The notes: a model not told the origin generated them from the sequence alone. Shown: positions 1 to 5,741, counted from the stretch's first letter. The stretch is DNA of 5,741 bases from Candidatus Aciduliprofundum sp. JdFR-45 (GCA_002011395.1 MTNG01000058.1:1-5741); one strand, 5' to 3'. Made by a program: numbers and translations.

Positions 1-451
1 CCCATACCGCCTCGGGTATGCCGAGTTCGTCCAGCCAGTGAACCTCTCGCACCCTCTTTATGGCGCGCGCGGCGAGAGCCCCTGCGCCTCCCGTGTAGGC
101 GGCGTAAATAGCGCCGAACTCCGCGAGCGCTTTCTGGGTTCTATCGCCCATTCCGCCTTTGCCTATTATGATGCGCACACCGAAGCGCTTTATGAAGTCG
201 TACTCAAACATCTCCATACGGGCGCTGGTGGTCGGACCTGCGGAGACGACCTTCCATTCATCGCCCTCCTTCATCACCACGGGGCCGCAGTGGTATAGCA
301 CGCCCCCCTCCGTCGGGATGGGCGCGCCCTCTTCCAGCATCTTTTTGTGCGCCTCGTCCCGTGCGAGGAAGAGCGTGCCGGTCACGTATATCACGTCGCC
401 GACCTTCAGGCGCCTCACATCCTCCTCTGAAATGGGCGTCACGAGTTCCAT
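1..451 (-). CDS. fumB: Class I fumarate hydratase, beta subunit (3' end outside window)
   Basis: This subunit pairs with the alpha subunit upstream to form the iron-sulfur fumarase that interconverts fumarate and (S)-malate in the cytoplasm. The 150 visible residues contain the family's conserved blocks: RDEAH (31-35), HCGP (54-57), GPTTSARM (72-79), GKGGM (97-101), GGAGAL (121-126) and PEAVW at the window edge. From memory of the Leishmania class I fumarase structure, T74, R78 and K98 have the same spacing as the substrate-site Thr, Arg and Lys, so the site looks intact. The start is ATG at 451, one base after the alpha stop, with a strong Shine-Dalgarno GAGGTG at 464-459 (minus strand) 7 nt away, so the two are probably translationally coupled. 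Archaeal beta subunits are usually around 180-200 residues, so some 30-50 are missing because of the window edge and not because the gene is broken. L(+)-tartrate dehydratase beta is the main alternative; sequence alone does not fully exclude it. Confidence 0.93.
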   Translation of the reverse strand, partial: MELVTPISEEDVRRLKVGDVIYVTGTLFLARDEAHKKMLEEGAPIPTEGGVLYHCGPVVMKEGDEWKVVSAGPTTSARMEMFEYDFIKRFGVRIIIGKGGMGDRTQKALAEFGAIYAAYTGGAGALAARAIKRVREVHWLDELGIPEAVW

Positions 452-452
452 A

Positions 453-1301
453 TCACACCACCTCTATCCTGTCGCCCTTCACTATAACGGTCGCATATCT
501 GTGGGCCCAGCACTGGAACACGAGACCGACGGGGAACGTGGCGGGGTGGCGATGCGCCCACTCTATGTGGACGTCCAGCACTGTCGTCTTACCGCCCATT
601 CCCATGGGCCCTATGCCGAGCGAGTTTATCTTCTCTATGAGATACTCCTCCAGCTCCGCGGCGGGGCCGTAATCAGACCTTTCGCCTATGGGCCGCAGCA
701 GAGCCCTCTTAGCGAGTTCCAGCGCTATGTCCGCCCCGCCCCCTATGCCTATGCCGAGTATCGTTGGCGGGCAGGGCTTACCGGCCGCCTCCGCGACCCT
801 CCTTATCACGAATCTCTTCAGGCCTTCTATGCCGTCGCCGGGCCGCAGCATGGCCAGCGCCGACATGTTCTCGCTGCCACCTCCCTTGGGGAGCAGCGTT
901 ATCTTCAGGGCATCGCCCTCCACGAACTCCCAGTGGATGTACGGCACATGCCTCCCCGTGTTGTCCCCGGGGTTCTCGCCCGTGAAGGGGTTCACGGTGT
1001 TGGGACGCAGCGGAACGCGCTTCGTGGCTCTGCGAACCGCCTCCGTGAGCATCTCCTTTATCCTGTGTCTCTCCGGAAAGTCGTAGCCCACCTCCACGAA
1101 GAAAGTGTGCAGCCCGGTGTCCTGACACATGGGCACGCCGGCCTTCCTGGCGTACTCCACGTTTTCCAGTATGGCCCTGAGGTTCGCCCTGGCCGTCTCG
1201 TCCTCCTCCACTTCCAGTGCTCTCCGGAGCGCCTCCTCAACGTCCGGCTTCAAACTCGTTTCCGCGATGGCTATGGCCTTTTCAAGCAGGTTCAGGTCCA
1301 T
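453..1301 (-). CDS. fumA: Class I fumarate hydratase, alpha subunit (4Fe-4S)
   Basis: This is the iron-sulfur subunit of two-subunit class I fumarase (282 residues, normal length), which acts in the TCA cycle. Three cysteines fit the cluster ligands of the family: C59 in MCQDTG, C177 in GKPCPP and C264 in FQCWAHR. Their spacing (118 and 87) is close to that recalled for the Leishmania enzyme (119 and 94). R99 in PLRPN matches a known substrate arginine in spacing. Other landmarks are LPKGGGSEN (137-145), the glycine-rich GIGIGGGAD (183-191) and GPMGMGGKT (231-239). I chose the start at 1301 because GGAGGG lies 7 nt upstream (1314-1309, minus strand). An in-frame ATG at 1340 would add 13 unconserved residues and leave almost no room after the predicted promoter. 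The gene is the first of an operon with the beta subunit and diverges from mcm. Tartrate dehydratase is the alternative assignment but is less likely in this setting. Confidence 0.94.
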   Translation of the reverse strand: MDLNLLEKAIAIAETSLKPDVEEALRRALEVEEDETARANLRAILENVEYARKAGVPMCQDTGLHTFFVEVGYDFPERHRIKEMLTEAVRRATKRVPLRPNTVNPFTGENPGDNTGRHVPYIHWEFVEGDALKITLLPKGGGSENMSALAMLRPGDGIEGLKRFVIRRVAEAAGKPCPPTILGIGIGGGADIALELAKRALLRPIGERSDYGPAAELEEYLIEKINSLGIGPMGMGGKTTVLDVHIEWAHRHPATFPVGLVFQCWAHRYATVIVKGDRIEVV

Positions 1302-1308
1302 GCTCCAT

Positions 1309-1314
1309 CCCTCC
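1309..1314 (-). promoter_or_regulatory. Ribosome binding site that decides the fumA start
   Basis: The minus strand reads GGAGGG, then 7 nt, then ATG at 1301. It matches the archaeal anti-Shine-Dalgarno and favours ATG 1301 over the longer in-frame start at 1340. Confidence 0.75.
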
Positions 1315-1348
1315 AGAACTCCATATCGGAGCAGTAGCATTTACGTTG

Positions 1349-1363
1349 GATATATCGTTTTCG
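1349..1363 (-). promoter_or_regulatory. BRE/TATA promoter of the fumarase operon
   Basis: The minus strand reads CGAAAAC (1363-1357, BRE-like) directly followed by GATATATC (1356-1349, TATA box). Using the usual archaeal distance of about 26 nt from TATA centre to start site, transcription would begin near 1326. That gives a leader of about 25 nt containing the ribosome binding site at 1314-1309. The same CGAAA-plus-TATA layout recurs upstream of the gene at 3927. No start site has been measured; this is a pattern-based call. Confidence 0.6.
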
Positions 1364-1394
1364 GTGAGTTTAAATTCCCACCCTCTCAGCAACC

Positions 1395-1400
1395 TTTATC
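1395..1400 (+). promoter_or_regulatory. TATA-like box for mcm, consistent with a leaderless transcript
   Basis: TTTATC is centred about 29 nt upstream of the mcm ATG at 1427. At the usual archaeal spacing, transcription would start about 0-4 nt before the ATG. The bases just upstream of the ATG (1411-1426) are pyrimidine-rich and have no Shine-Dalgarno sequence, which agrees with a leaderless mRNA. A second TATA-like box, TTTAAA at 1369-1374, could serve as an alternative promoter with a leader of about 25-30 nt. The element preceding TTTATC is only a weak BRE. Confidence 0.5.
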
Positions 1401-1426
1401 AACGGGTAGCCCCTACCTCTCCCCGC

Positions 1427-3517
1427 ATGGCCTCGCGACTCACCAGGGAAGAGGGAAAGCGCCTGTGGGACGAGTTCTTTGAGGTGTTCAGGATATATCC
1501 CTACATCCAGAAGGTGGTGGAGACCTACCCTGATGAGAAGAGCGTGGATATACCCTTCCACCTCGTTCAGGAGTACGACCCGGAACTCGCGGTGGATTTT
1601 CTGGAGAACCCGCTGGAGCACATAGAACTCATGCGGTCAATAGTCCGCAGAAAATACCCATCATTTCCCCCTCACGGTGTCATATACTTCCGGTTTTACG
1701 ACCTGCCACGGGATGTTAAGAGGGAGGTGCGCAACCTCCGCAGCAGGGACCTCGGACGAATGGTCAGCATTAAGGGGATTGTGAAGAAGAGTTCGGAGGT
1801 GAGGCCGCGCCTCTACCTCGGGGCCTTCAAATGCGTCCACTGCGAGGAGTACACATTCGTCGTGCAGCACGATGTCAGGATTTCAAAACCGCCCGCCTGC
1901 GAGAGGTGCGGCGTGGGGGCCGCGAAGACGCGCTTCATCCTAGTACCCGAGGCATCCATATTCATGGACGTCCAGAAGGTTGAACTCCTGGACCTCCCGG
2001 AGGAGATGAGGGGAGGGGAGCAGCCGCAAAGAATAACCGCGTACCTGTTTGAGGACCTCGCGGGTCGTCTCGTCCCCGGCGACAGGGTGATACTCAACGG
2101 CGTTCTGCTCCCCCGCCAGAGGAGGGGGCCTCAGCAGTCAACCGATTTTGACATCTACCTCCACGTTATAAGCATAGAGAAACTCACCAAGGATGAGGAC
2201 CTTGAGGACATCACGCCGGAGGACGAGAGTGCTATAAAGGAACTGGCCAGCGACCCCAACGTGATAGACCGTCTGGTGGCGTCCATAGCCCCCGAGATAC
2301 ACGGGATGCACACCGTGAAGGAGGCGCTCCTGCTTCAACTCTTTGGAGGCGTTGAGAAGAGGTTTCCGTCCGGGACACGTGTCAGGGGCGACATACACGT
2401 GCTGCTCCTGGGAGATCCGGGCACCGCGAAGTCGCAGTTGCTCCGCTACATAGCGGACCTCGCGCCCCGCGGTATATACACGTCGGGCAAGAGCGCGAGC
2501 GCTGCCGGCCTCACCGCCGCGGCCGTGAAGGATGAGTTCGGCGAGGGCGGCTGGACTCTGGAGGCGGGCGCGCTTGTCCTCGCGGACATGGGTCTGGCCG
2601 CCATAGACGAGCTGGACAAGATGTCCCCTCAGGACAGGAGCGCCATGCACGAGGCCATGGAGCAGCAGACGATACACGTGACCAAGGCGGGCATAAACGC
2701 TGTTCTCATGTCCCGCTGTTCGGTCCTCGCCGCGGCGAATCCCAAGTACGGGAGGTTTGACGAGGACAGGCCCATAGTGGAGCAGATTGACCTCCCACCC
2801 CCTCTGATATCCAGGTTTGACGTCATATTCAAGATCATAGACCGCCCGGACCCCCAGAGGGACGCGCGTCTGGCGGACCACATGCTGAACTACGTCCACA
2901 GGAAGGGCGAGATGCTGGCCAAGGCCGCCATGGAGGGATACGAGGTTGAAACGCCCCCCGAGGAGCATATGATATCCACGTCCCTGCTCAAAAAGTACAT
3001 CGCCTATGCGAAGAGAAAGGTCATACCCATGCTCACGGAGGAGGTGCAGGAGGCCATGAGGAACTTCTACGTGACCCTCAGGAAGAGGGGCGTTGATGAC
3101 GATTCCATACCCATAACCCCGCGGCAGCTGGAGGCGCTCGTCCGTCTGGCTGAGGCCTCCGCGAGGGCGCGCCTCAGTGAGTGGGTGACCATGGAGGACT
3201 TTGAGAGGGCCAAGAGGATAATGATGAGTTTCATGTCCGAGGTCGCCACCGACGAGGGCATAGTGGACATGACGGTCATACACTCCGGCATGGGGAGGAA
3301 AACGCGGAAGCTCATAGACGCCGTTATGAACGTCATAAGGGAGAAGCACAGGGACCTGAAGGCGCCGGTGCACATTGACGAGATCGTGAAGGGTGTCATG
3401 GAGACAGAGGGGAACAGGTACAGCAGGGAGGATATCATGGAGGCGGTTGAGAAGCTCTACAAGAGCGGCAGGATCATAGAGAAGAGGCACGGTATGTATG
3501 AGCCGATCCAGTACTGA
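1427..3517 (+). CDS. mcm: Archaeal MCM replicative DNA helicase
   Basis: This ring-forming AAA+ ATPase unwinds DNA at the replication fork, translocating 3'-5' and working with GINS and a RecJ/Cdc45-type protein. The protein is 696 residues, the usual archaeal length. The N-terminal domain (about 1-255) carries an OB fold with a complete zinc site, C136/C139 and C158/C161. The AAA+ core (about 275-590) shows Walker A GDPGTAKS (329-336), Walker B AIDELDKM with D394/E395, the pre-sensor-1 hairpin TKAGI (419-423), sensor 1 N438 in AAANPK, arginine finger R463 in SRFD, and sensor 2 R566 in ITPRQLEAL. A C-terminal winged helix follows at about 615-696. No intein interrupts the P-loop, a common archaeal insertion site. 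The ATG at 1427 is chosen because homology begins there and a TATA-like box lies about 30 nt upstream. The open frame continues upstream into fumA, but that extension is unconserved. The downstream DUF424 gene begins 7 nt after the stop. Confidence 0.97.
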   Translation: MASRLTREEGKRLWDEFFEVFRIYPYIQKVVETYPDEKSVDIPFHLVQEYDPELAVDFLENPLEHIELMRSIVRRKYPSFPPHGVIYFRFYDLPRDVKREVRNLRSRDLGRMVSIKGIVKKSSEVRPRLYLGAFKCVHCEEYTFVVQHDVRISKPPACERCGVGAAKTRFILVPEASIFMDVQKVELLDLPEEMRGGEQPQRITAYLFEDLAGRLVPGDRVILNGVLLPRQRRGPQQSTDFDIYLHVISIEKLTKDEDLEDITPEDESAIKELASDPNVIDRLVASIAPEIHGMHTVKEALLLQLFGGVEKRFPSGTRVRGDIHVLLLGDPGTAKSQLLRYIADLAPRGIYTSGKSASAAGLTAAAVKDEFGEGGWTLEAGALVLADMGLAAIDELDKMSPQDRSAMHEAMEQQTIHVTKAGINAVLMSRCSVLAAANPKYGRFDEDRPIVEQIDLPPPLISRFDVIFKIIDRPDPQRDARLADHMLNYVHRKGEMLAKAAMEGYEVETPPEEHMISTSLLKKYIAYAKRKVIPMLTEEVQEAMRNFYVTLRKRGVDDDSIPITPRQLEALVRLAEASARARLSEWVTMEDFERAKRIMMSFMSEVATDEGIVDMTVIHSGMGRKTRKLIDAVMNVIREKHRDLKAPVHIDEIVKGVMETEGNRYSREDIMEAVEKLYKSGRIIEKRHGMYEPIQY

Positions 3518-3524
3518 CATAGCC

Positions 3525-3812
3525 ATGAAGATGTACCATGTGCGGGGCGAAACGCTACTCGCAGCGTGCGATGCCGAACTCCTGGGACGCACGCTGAGCG
3601 AGGGCATACTGCGTCTGGAGGTCCGCGAGTCGTTCTACCGCGAGGTACTGGTGGACAGGGAGGGTCTGAAAAACGCGCTGAAAATCGCGACGATAGCGAA
3701 CCTCGTGGGGGAGAGGGCGGTCGGGGTTGCCATTGAACTGGGGTGCGTTGCGGAGGAGAACGTGCTCTACATAGAGGGCGTCCCCCACGCGCAGATGGCG
3801 CGCATGCTCTGA
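3525..3812 (+). CDS. DUF424 family protein, function unknown
   Basis: This 95-residue protein matches the archaeal DUF424 family through LLAACDAELLG (11-21), ATIANLVGERAV (55-66) and the C-terminal IEGVPHAQ (83-90). It has no signal peptide, membrane segment or recognisable catalytic motif, and I know of no established function. The start at 3525 fits the family N-terminus (short beta strand MKMYHVRG). An in-frame ATG at 3498 would overlap the mcm end by 20 nt and add nine unconserved residues. ATG 3531 is also possible. There is no clear Shine-Dalgarno before 3525, and the mcm stop is only 7 nt upstream, so translation probably depends on termination-reinitiation from mcm. It would therefore be made from the mcm mRNA, followed by a T-rich terminator. 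A role with the helicase is suggested only by position. Confidence 0.88.
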   Translation: MKMYHVRGETLLAACDAELLGRTLSEGILRLEVRESFYREVLVDREGLKNALKIATIANLVGERAVGVAIELGCVAEENVLYIEGVPHAQMARML

Positions 3813-3821
3813 AATTTCCTG

Positions 3822-3827
3822 TTTTTT
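3822..3827 (+). terminator. T-rich archaeal terminator after mcm-DUF424
   Basis: Six consecutive T residues lie 10 nt after the DUF424 stop, within a T-rich stretch and without a strong hairpin. Oligo-T tracts of this kind end transcription by archaeal RNA polymerase. It separates the mcm unit from the promoter of the next operon. Confidence 0.5.
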
Positions 3828-3868
3828 ACATCCAGTGTTAGGAATTTAAATATACGTGTAAGAGTTTT

Positions 3869-3881
3869 CGAAACATTTATC
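3869..3881 (+). promoter_or_regulatory. BRE/TATA promoter of the 3927-abce1 operon
   Basis: CGAAACA (3869-3875) is followed by TTTATC (3876-3881), closely matching the arrangement upstream of fumA. The predicted start site is near 3904, giving a leader of about 22 nt that contains the ribosome binding site at 3916-3920. A second TATA-like run, TTTAAATATA at 3845-3854, would give a longer leader and could be an alternative promoter. Confidence 0.6.
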
Positions 3882-3888
3882 TATGTTT
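3871..3888. repeat. 6-bp inverted repeat overlapping the TATA box
   Basis: AAACAT (3871-3876) and ATGTTT (3883-3888) are inverted copies separated by 6 nt, and together they cover the TATA box TTTATC. An 18-bp dyad is a plausible footprint for a dimeric winged-helix or HTH repressor. A 6-bp dyad in AT-rich DNA is also expected by chance, so the call is weak on its own. Confidence 0.3.
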
Positions 3889-3915
3889 GCACACGTATCT
3901 TAAACCCTGTAGCGA

Positions 3916-3920
3916 AGGTG
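3916..3920 (+). promoter_or_regulatory. Ribosome binding site selecting a GTG start
   Basis: AGGTG lies 6 nt before GTG at 3927 and pairs with the archaeal 16S 3' end. It supports GTG 3927 over the in-frame ATG at 3942, whose best Shine-Dalgarno-like match (3925-3929) is 12 nt away. Confidence 0.6.
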
Positions 3921-3926
3921 TGAAAG

Positions 3927-4346
3927 GTGCCAGTCATAACCATGGTAGGCAGGGAAGAGGAAAGTCCGATAACGATAGACCTCTTAGCAAGGTCTATTGC
4001 GAACTCTATGAGGGAGATAAGTCTGGAGGAGGCGCATCAGCTGGCGGAGCACATACTCAACTTTTTCGGATACGGAGACCGAATAATAGACAACATACTG
4101 GAGCAGGATGACCGCAATCTCTTCTATCTCCTTGAGGACCTCGGTCTCATATACTCCGAGAGGGAGGAGACGACGCTGCACGACGGCAGGGAATGGCGCA
4201 TCCACTACTGGGTGATGAACACGGAGAGGATACGGGAGGCCGCCGAGCGGGTGGAGGTCGTGGAAGAAGAGGAGCCCGAGGACACCGCCGAGATATACGA
4301 GGAACTCCCGGAGGAAATCTGGTACTCGAGGCCTGAGGAATTCTGA
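3927..4346 (+). CDS. Small acidic protein, possibly DUF6015-like with a winged-helix fold
   Basis: This is a 139-residue soluble protein with a GTG start. I do not recognise a biochemical function. The core (about 14-100) reads as helices ending in LNFFGYGDRIIDNIL (44-58), a helix FYLLEDLGLI (66-75), then a probable two-strand hairpin spanning EREETTLHDGREW (78-90) and RIHYW (91-95). This resembles a recognition helix plus wing of a winged-helix domain. From memory the core resembles DUF6015, a family found in Thermoplasmata; I could not check this. The C-terminal 30 residues (110-139) are strongly acidic, include a run of four Glu (113-116), and are probably flexible. It is the first gene of a unit with abce1, which begins 13 nt after its stop. 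It could be a transcription regulator acting on its own promoter or a partner in ribosome recycling; both are guesses from context. Confidence 0.85.
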   Translation: MPVITMVGREEESPITIDLLARSIANSMREISLEEAHQLAEHILNFFGYGDRIIDNILEQDDRNLFYLLEDLGLIYSEREETTLHDGREWRIHYWVMNTERIREAAERVEVVEEEEPEDTAEIYEELPEEIWYSRPEEF

Positions 4347-4349
4347 GCG

Positions 4350-4354
4350 GGTGA
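4350..4354 (+). promoter_or_regulatory. Ribosome binding site for abce1
   Basis: GGTGA lies 5 nt before the ATG at 4360 and matches the archaeal anti-Shine-Dalgarno. It supports ATG 4360 over the in-frame GTG at 4351, which overlaps this element. Confidence 0.55.
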
Positions 4355-4359
4355 GGCGA

Positions 4360-5741
4360 ATGCACATAGCGGTTCTTCTGAGGGACAGGTGTCAGCCGAA
4401 AAAGTGCGGCAGGGAGTGTCACTCCTTCTGCCCCGTGGCCCGCCAGGGTGTGAAGGTGATAGAGTTTGATGCGGATGGAAAGCCGGTCATTTCTGAGGAG
4501 CTGTGCGTGGGCTGCGGGATATGCGTTCACAAGTGTCCCTTTGACGCCATCAAGATCATAGGGCTTCCGGAGGAGTTGAGGGAGGACCTCGTTCATCAGT
4601 ACGGTGAAAACGGCTTCCGTCTGTACCGCCTACCGGCGGTGAAGAGCGGGAAGGTCATAGGGCTGCTCGGCGCCAACGGCGTGGGAAAGACGACGGCGAT
4701 AAGCGTGCTATCCGGAATCGTAATTCCCAATCTCGGCGATTACGGGCATCCACCGTCATGGGATCGCGTGGTGGAGCGGTATGCAGGAACGGTCCACGGG
4801 GAGTACTTTTCCCGTCTGAGGGACGGTGAGATGAGGGCCGCGCTGAAACCGCAGTACGTTGACAGGATCCCGCGCCTCTTCAAGGGGAGGGTGAGGGACC
4901 TGCTCAGGAAGGCGGACGAGGGTGGCCGGCTGGACGAGGTCACGGCCATAATGGGTCTGGACCGCGTTCTGGACAGAGACGTCGGGAACCTCTCCGGGGG
5001 TGAACTCCAGAAGGTGGCGATAGCCGCAACGCTTCTCAAGGACGCGGACGTCTATTTCTTCGACGAGCCGTCCTCCTACCTGGACATAAAGGAGAGGTTG
5101 AGGATATCCACCGTGATCAAAGACCTGTCAGAGCGCAAAAACGTCTATGTGGTTGAGCACGACCTCGCCATTCTGGATTTTCTGGCAGACGAGGTGCACA
5201 TCCTGTACGGCTCCGAGGGCGCTTACGGAATCGTCTCGCAACCGAAGTCCGTGAGACACGCGATAAACTCCTTCCTGGAGGGCTATCTCAGGGAGGAGAA
5301 CATAAGGTTCAGGGACTGGAAGATAGAGTTCACCGAGCACCCCCCCAGGGCCGAGGTGGATCGGGTGCCCCTTGTCTCGTGGGCGTATTTGGAGAAGAGG
5401 TACGAGCATTTCGCCCTTTCCGTGCACCCCGGAACCATCCACGTCGGTGAGGTTGTGGGCGTCGTGGGTGAAAACGCCACGGGAAAGACCACCTTCGTGA
5501 AGATGCTCGCGGGTGTTGTGGAGCCGACGAAGGGCGCGGTTGATGTGAGCGTGAAGGTATCCTACAAGCCGCAGTACATAAAGCCGGACTTTGAGGGCAC
5601 CGTGGAGGAACTTCTGATTACGGCACTGCGCGAGACGTACGTGGAGGACAACTTCTTCCGGGTGGAGGTCTTTCATCCGCTCTCCCTGAAGCCACTTCTC
5701 AACAAGGAAGTTCAGGACCTCTCGGGCGGCGAGCTCCAGAG
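4360..5741 (+). CDS. abce1: ABCE1/Rli1 ribosome-recycling ATPase (3' end outside window)
   Basis: This iron-sulfur ABC ATPase splits the ribosome into subunits after termination, together with aRF1 or Pelota, and binds the small subunit at initiation. It is soluble and has no transmembrane domain. The 460 visible residues begin with two complete 4Fe-4S motifs: C11, C16, C20, C24 and C49, C52, C55, C59. NBD1 has Walker A GANGVGKT (104-111), Q165, signature LSGGE (211-215), Walker B D235/E236, D-loop SSYLD (238-242) and switch H267. The hinge region follows at about 306-335 (YLREENIRFRDW). NBD2 has Walker A GENATGKT (370-377), Q405 and signature LSGGELQ (454-460), where the window ends. The family is about 590-600 residues, so roughly 130-140 are missing, including Walker B and the H-switch of NBD2. 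Start ATG 4360 has GGTGA 5 nt upstream and fits the family N-terminus. It is 13 nt behind the 3927 gene and has no promoter of its own that I can see. Confidence 0.97.
   Translation, partial: MHIAVLLRDRCQPKKCGRECHSFCPVARQGVKVIEFDADGKPVISEELCVGCGICVHKCPFDAIKIIGLPEELREDLVHQYGENGFRLYRLPAVKSGKVIGLLGANGVGKTTAISVLSGIVIPNLGDYGHPPSWDRVVERYAGTVHGEYFSRLRDGEMRAALKPQYVDRIPRLFKGRVRDLLRKADEGGRLDEVTAIMGLDRVLDRDVGNLSGGELQKVAIAATLLKDADVYFFDEPSSYLDIKERLRISTVIKDLSERKNVYVVEHDLAILDFLADEVHILYGSEGAYGIVSQPKSVRHAINSFLEGYLREENIRFRDWKIEFTEHPPRAEVDRVPLVSWAYLEKRYEHFALSVHPGTIHVGEVVGVVGENATGKTTFVKMLAGVVEPTKGAVDVSVKVSYKPQYIKPDFEGTVEELLITALRETYVEDNFFRVEVFHPLSLKPLLNKEVQDLSGGELQ

Larger units (their letters stand above)
3852..3898. 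repeat. 8-bp perfect inverted repeat flanking the promoter
   Basis: ATACGTGT (3852-3859) and its exact reverse complement ACACGTAT (3891-3898) are separated by 31 nt. The centre of symmetry (3875) lies on the junction of the BRE-like and TATA elements, and the right arm sits just before the predicted start site. It could be a pair of operator half-sites. My rough estimate of finding such a pair by chance in a gap this size is several percent, so it is suggestive only. Confidence 0.4.

Noticed and set aside
159..1337. 392-residue open frame on the plus strand opposite fumA/fumB
   Set aside because: It is fully antisense to two well-conserved fumarase subunits, has no recognisable domain, and is explained by GC-rich codon periodicity.
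1302..1340. Longer fumA start at ATG 1340
   Set aside because: It adds 13 unconserved residues, lies upstream of the predicted start site near 1326, and bypasses the good ribosome binding site for ATG 1301.
1217..1426. Upstream in-frame extension of mcm by 70 residues
   Set aside because: It overlaps the fumA coding start and the divergent promoters, its sequence is unlike MCM N-termini, and the family N-terminus begins at 1427.
2138..3607. 489-residue open frame on the minus strand opposite mcm
   Set aside because: The mcm frame carries every expected helicase motif. The antisense translation is low-complexity, rich in Leu, His, Arg and Val, with no family resemblance.
3813..3926. Possible tRNA or structured RNA in the AT-rich gap
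   Set aside because: No cloverleaf, TPsiC-like or CCA signals were seen. The content is explained by a T-tract, promoter elements and a short leader.
3887..4111. 74-residue plus-strand open frame overlapping the 3927 gene start
   Set aside because: It is in a different frame from the supported 3927 gene, has no ribosome binding site and no recognisable sequence.
4147..4596. 149-residue minus-strand open frame across the 3927 gene and the abce1 start
   Set aside because: It is antisense to the ABCE1 iron-sulfur domain with all eight cysteines in place, and its own sequence is Pro/Arg/Ser-rich shadow.
5128..5676. 182-residue minus-strand open frame opposite abce1
   Set aside because: It is a shadow of the conserved ABCE1 frame and shows no family features.

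Overview
This window is ordinary archaeal chromosome, probably euryarchaeal. It carries a homohexameric-type archaeal MCM helicase, a two-subunit class I fumarase, ABCE1/Rli1 (absent from bacteria) and a DUF424 protein. Promoters are of TATA/BRE type. Coding sequence is GC-rich, with heavy use of AGG (Arg) and ATA (Ile), and the gaps between genes are short and AT-rich. The small gene at 3927-4346 resembles, from memory, the DUF6015 family of Thermoplasmata, so a GC-rich Thermoplasmatota lineage is my best guess. That placement is an inference. No mobile element, CRISPR array, tRNA, rRNA or clear sign of recent transfer was seen.

Layout: (1) 1-1301, minus strand, a fumarase operon. The alpha subunit (453-1301) is followed one base later by the beta subunit (451 to beyond the window start). 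(2) 1302-1426, a divergent promoter region with a BRE/TATA for fumarase on the minus strand and a separate TATA-like box for mcm on the plus strand. (3) 1427-3812, plus strand, mcm and a DUF424 gene packed 7 nt apart, followed by a T6 terminator-like tract. (4) 3813-3926, an AT-rich gap with a promoter and nested inverted repeats. (5) 3927 to the window end, a small acidic, possibly winged-helix protein of unknown function, then abce1, whose 3' end lies outside the window.

Functionally the window joins a TCA-cycle step (fumarate to malate), the replicative helicase, and the ribosome-recycling ATPase. Two small conserved archaeal proteins of unknown function each sit in a transcription unit with one of these central genes. 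I find no defence or otherwise novel multi-gene system. The most interesting points are the uncharacterised partner of abce1, the dyad symmetry around its TATA box, and the apparent contrast between a leaderless mcm start and Shine-Dalgarno-led starts next door.
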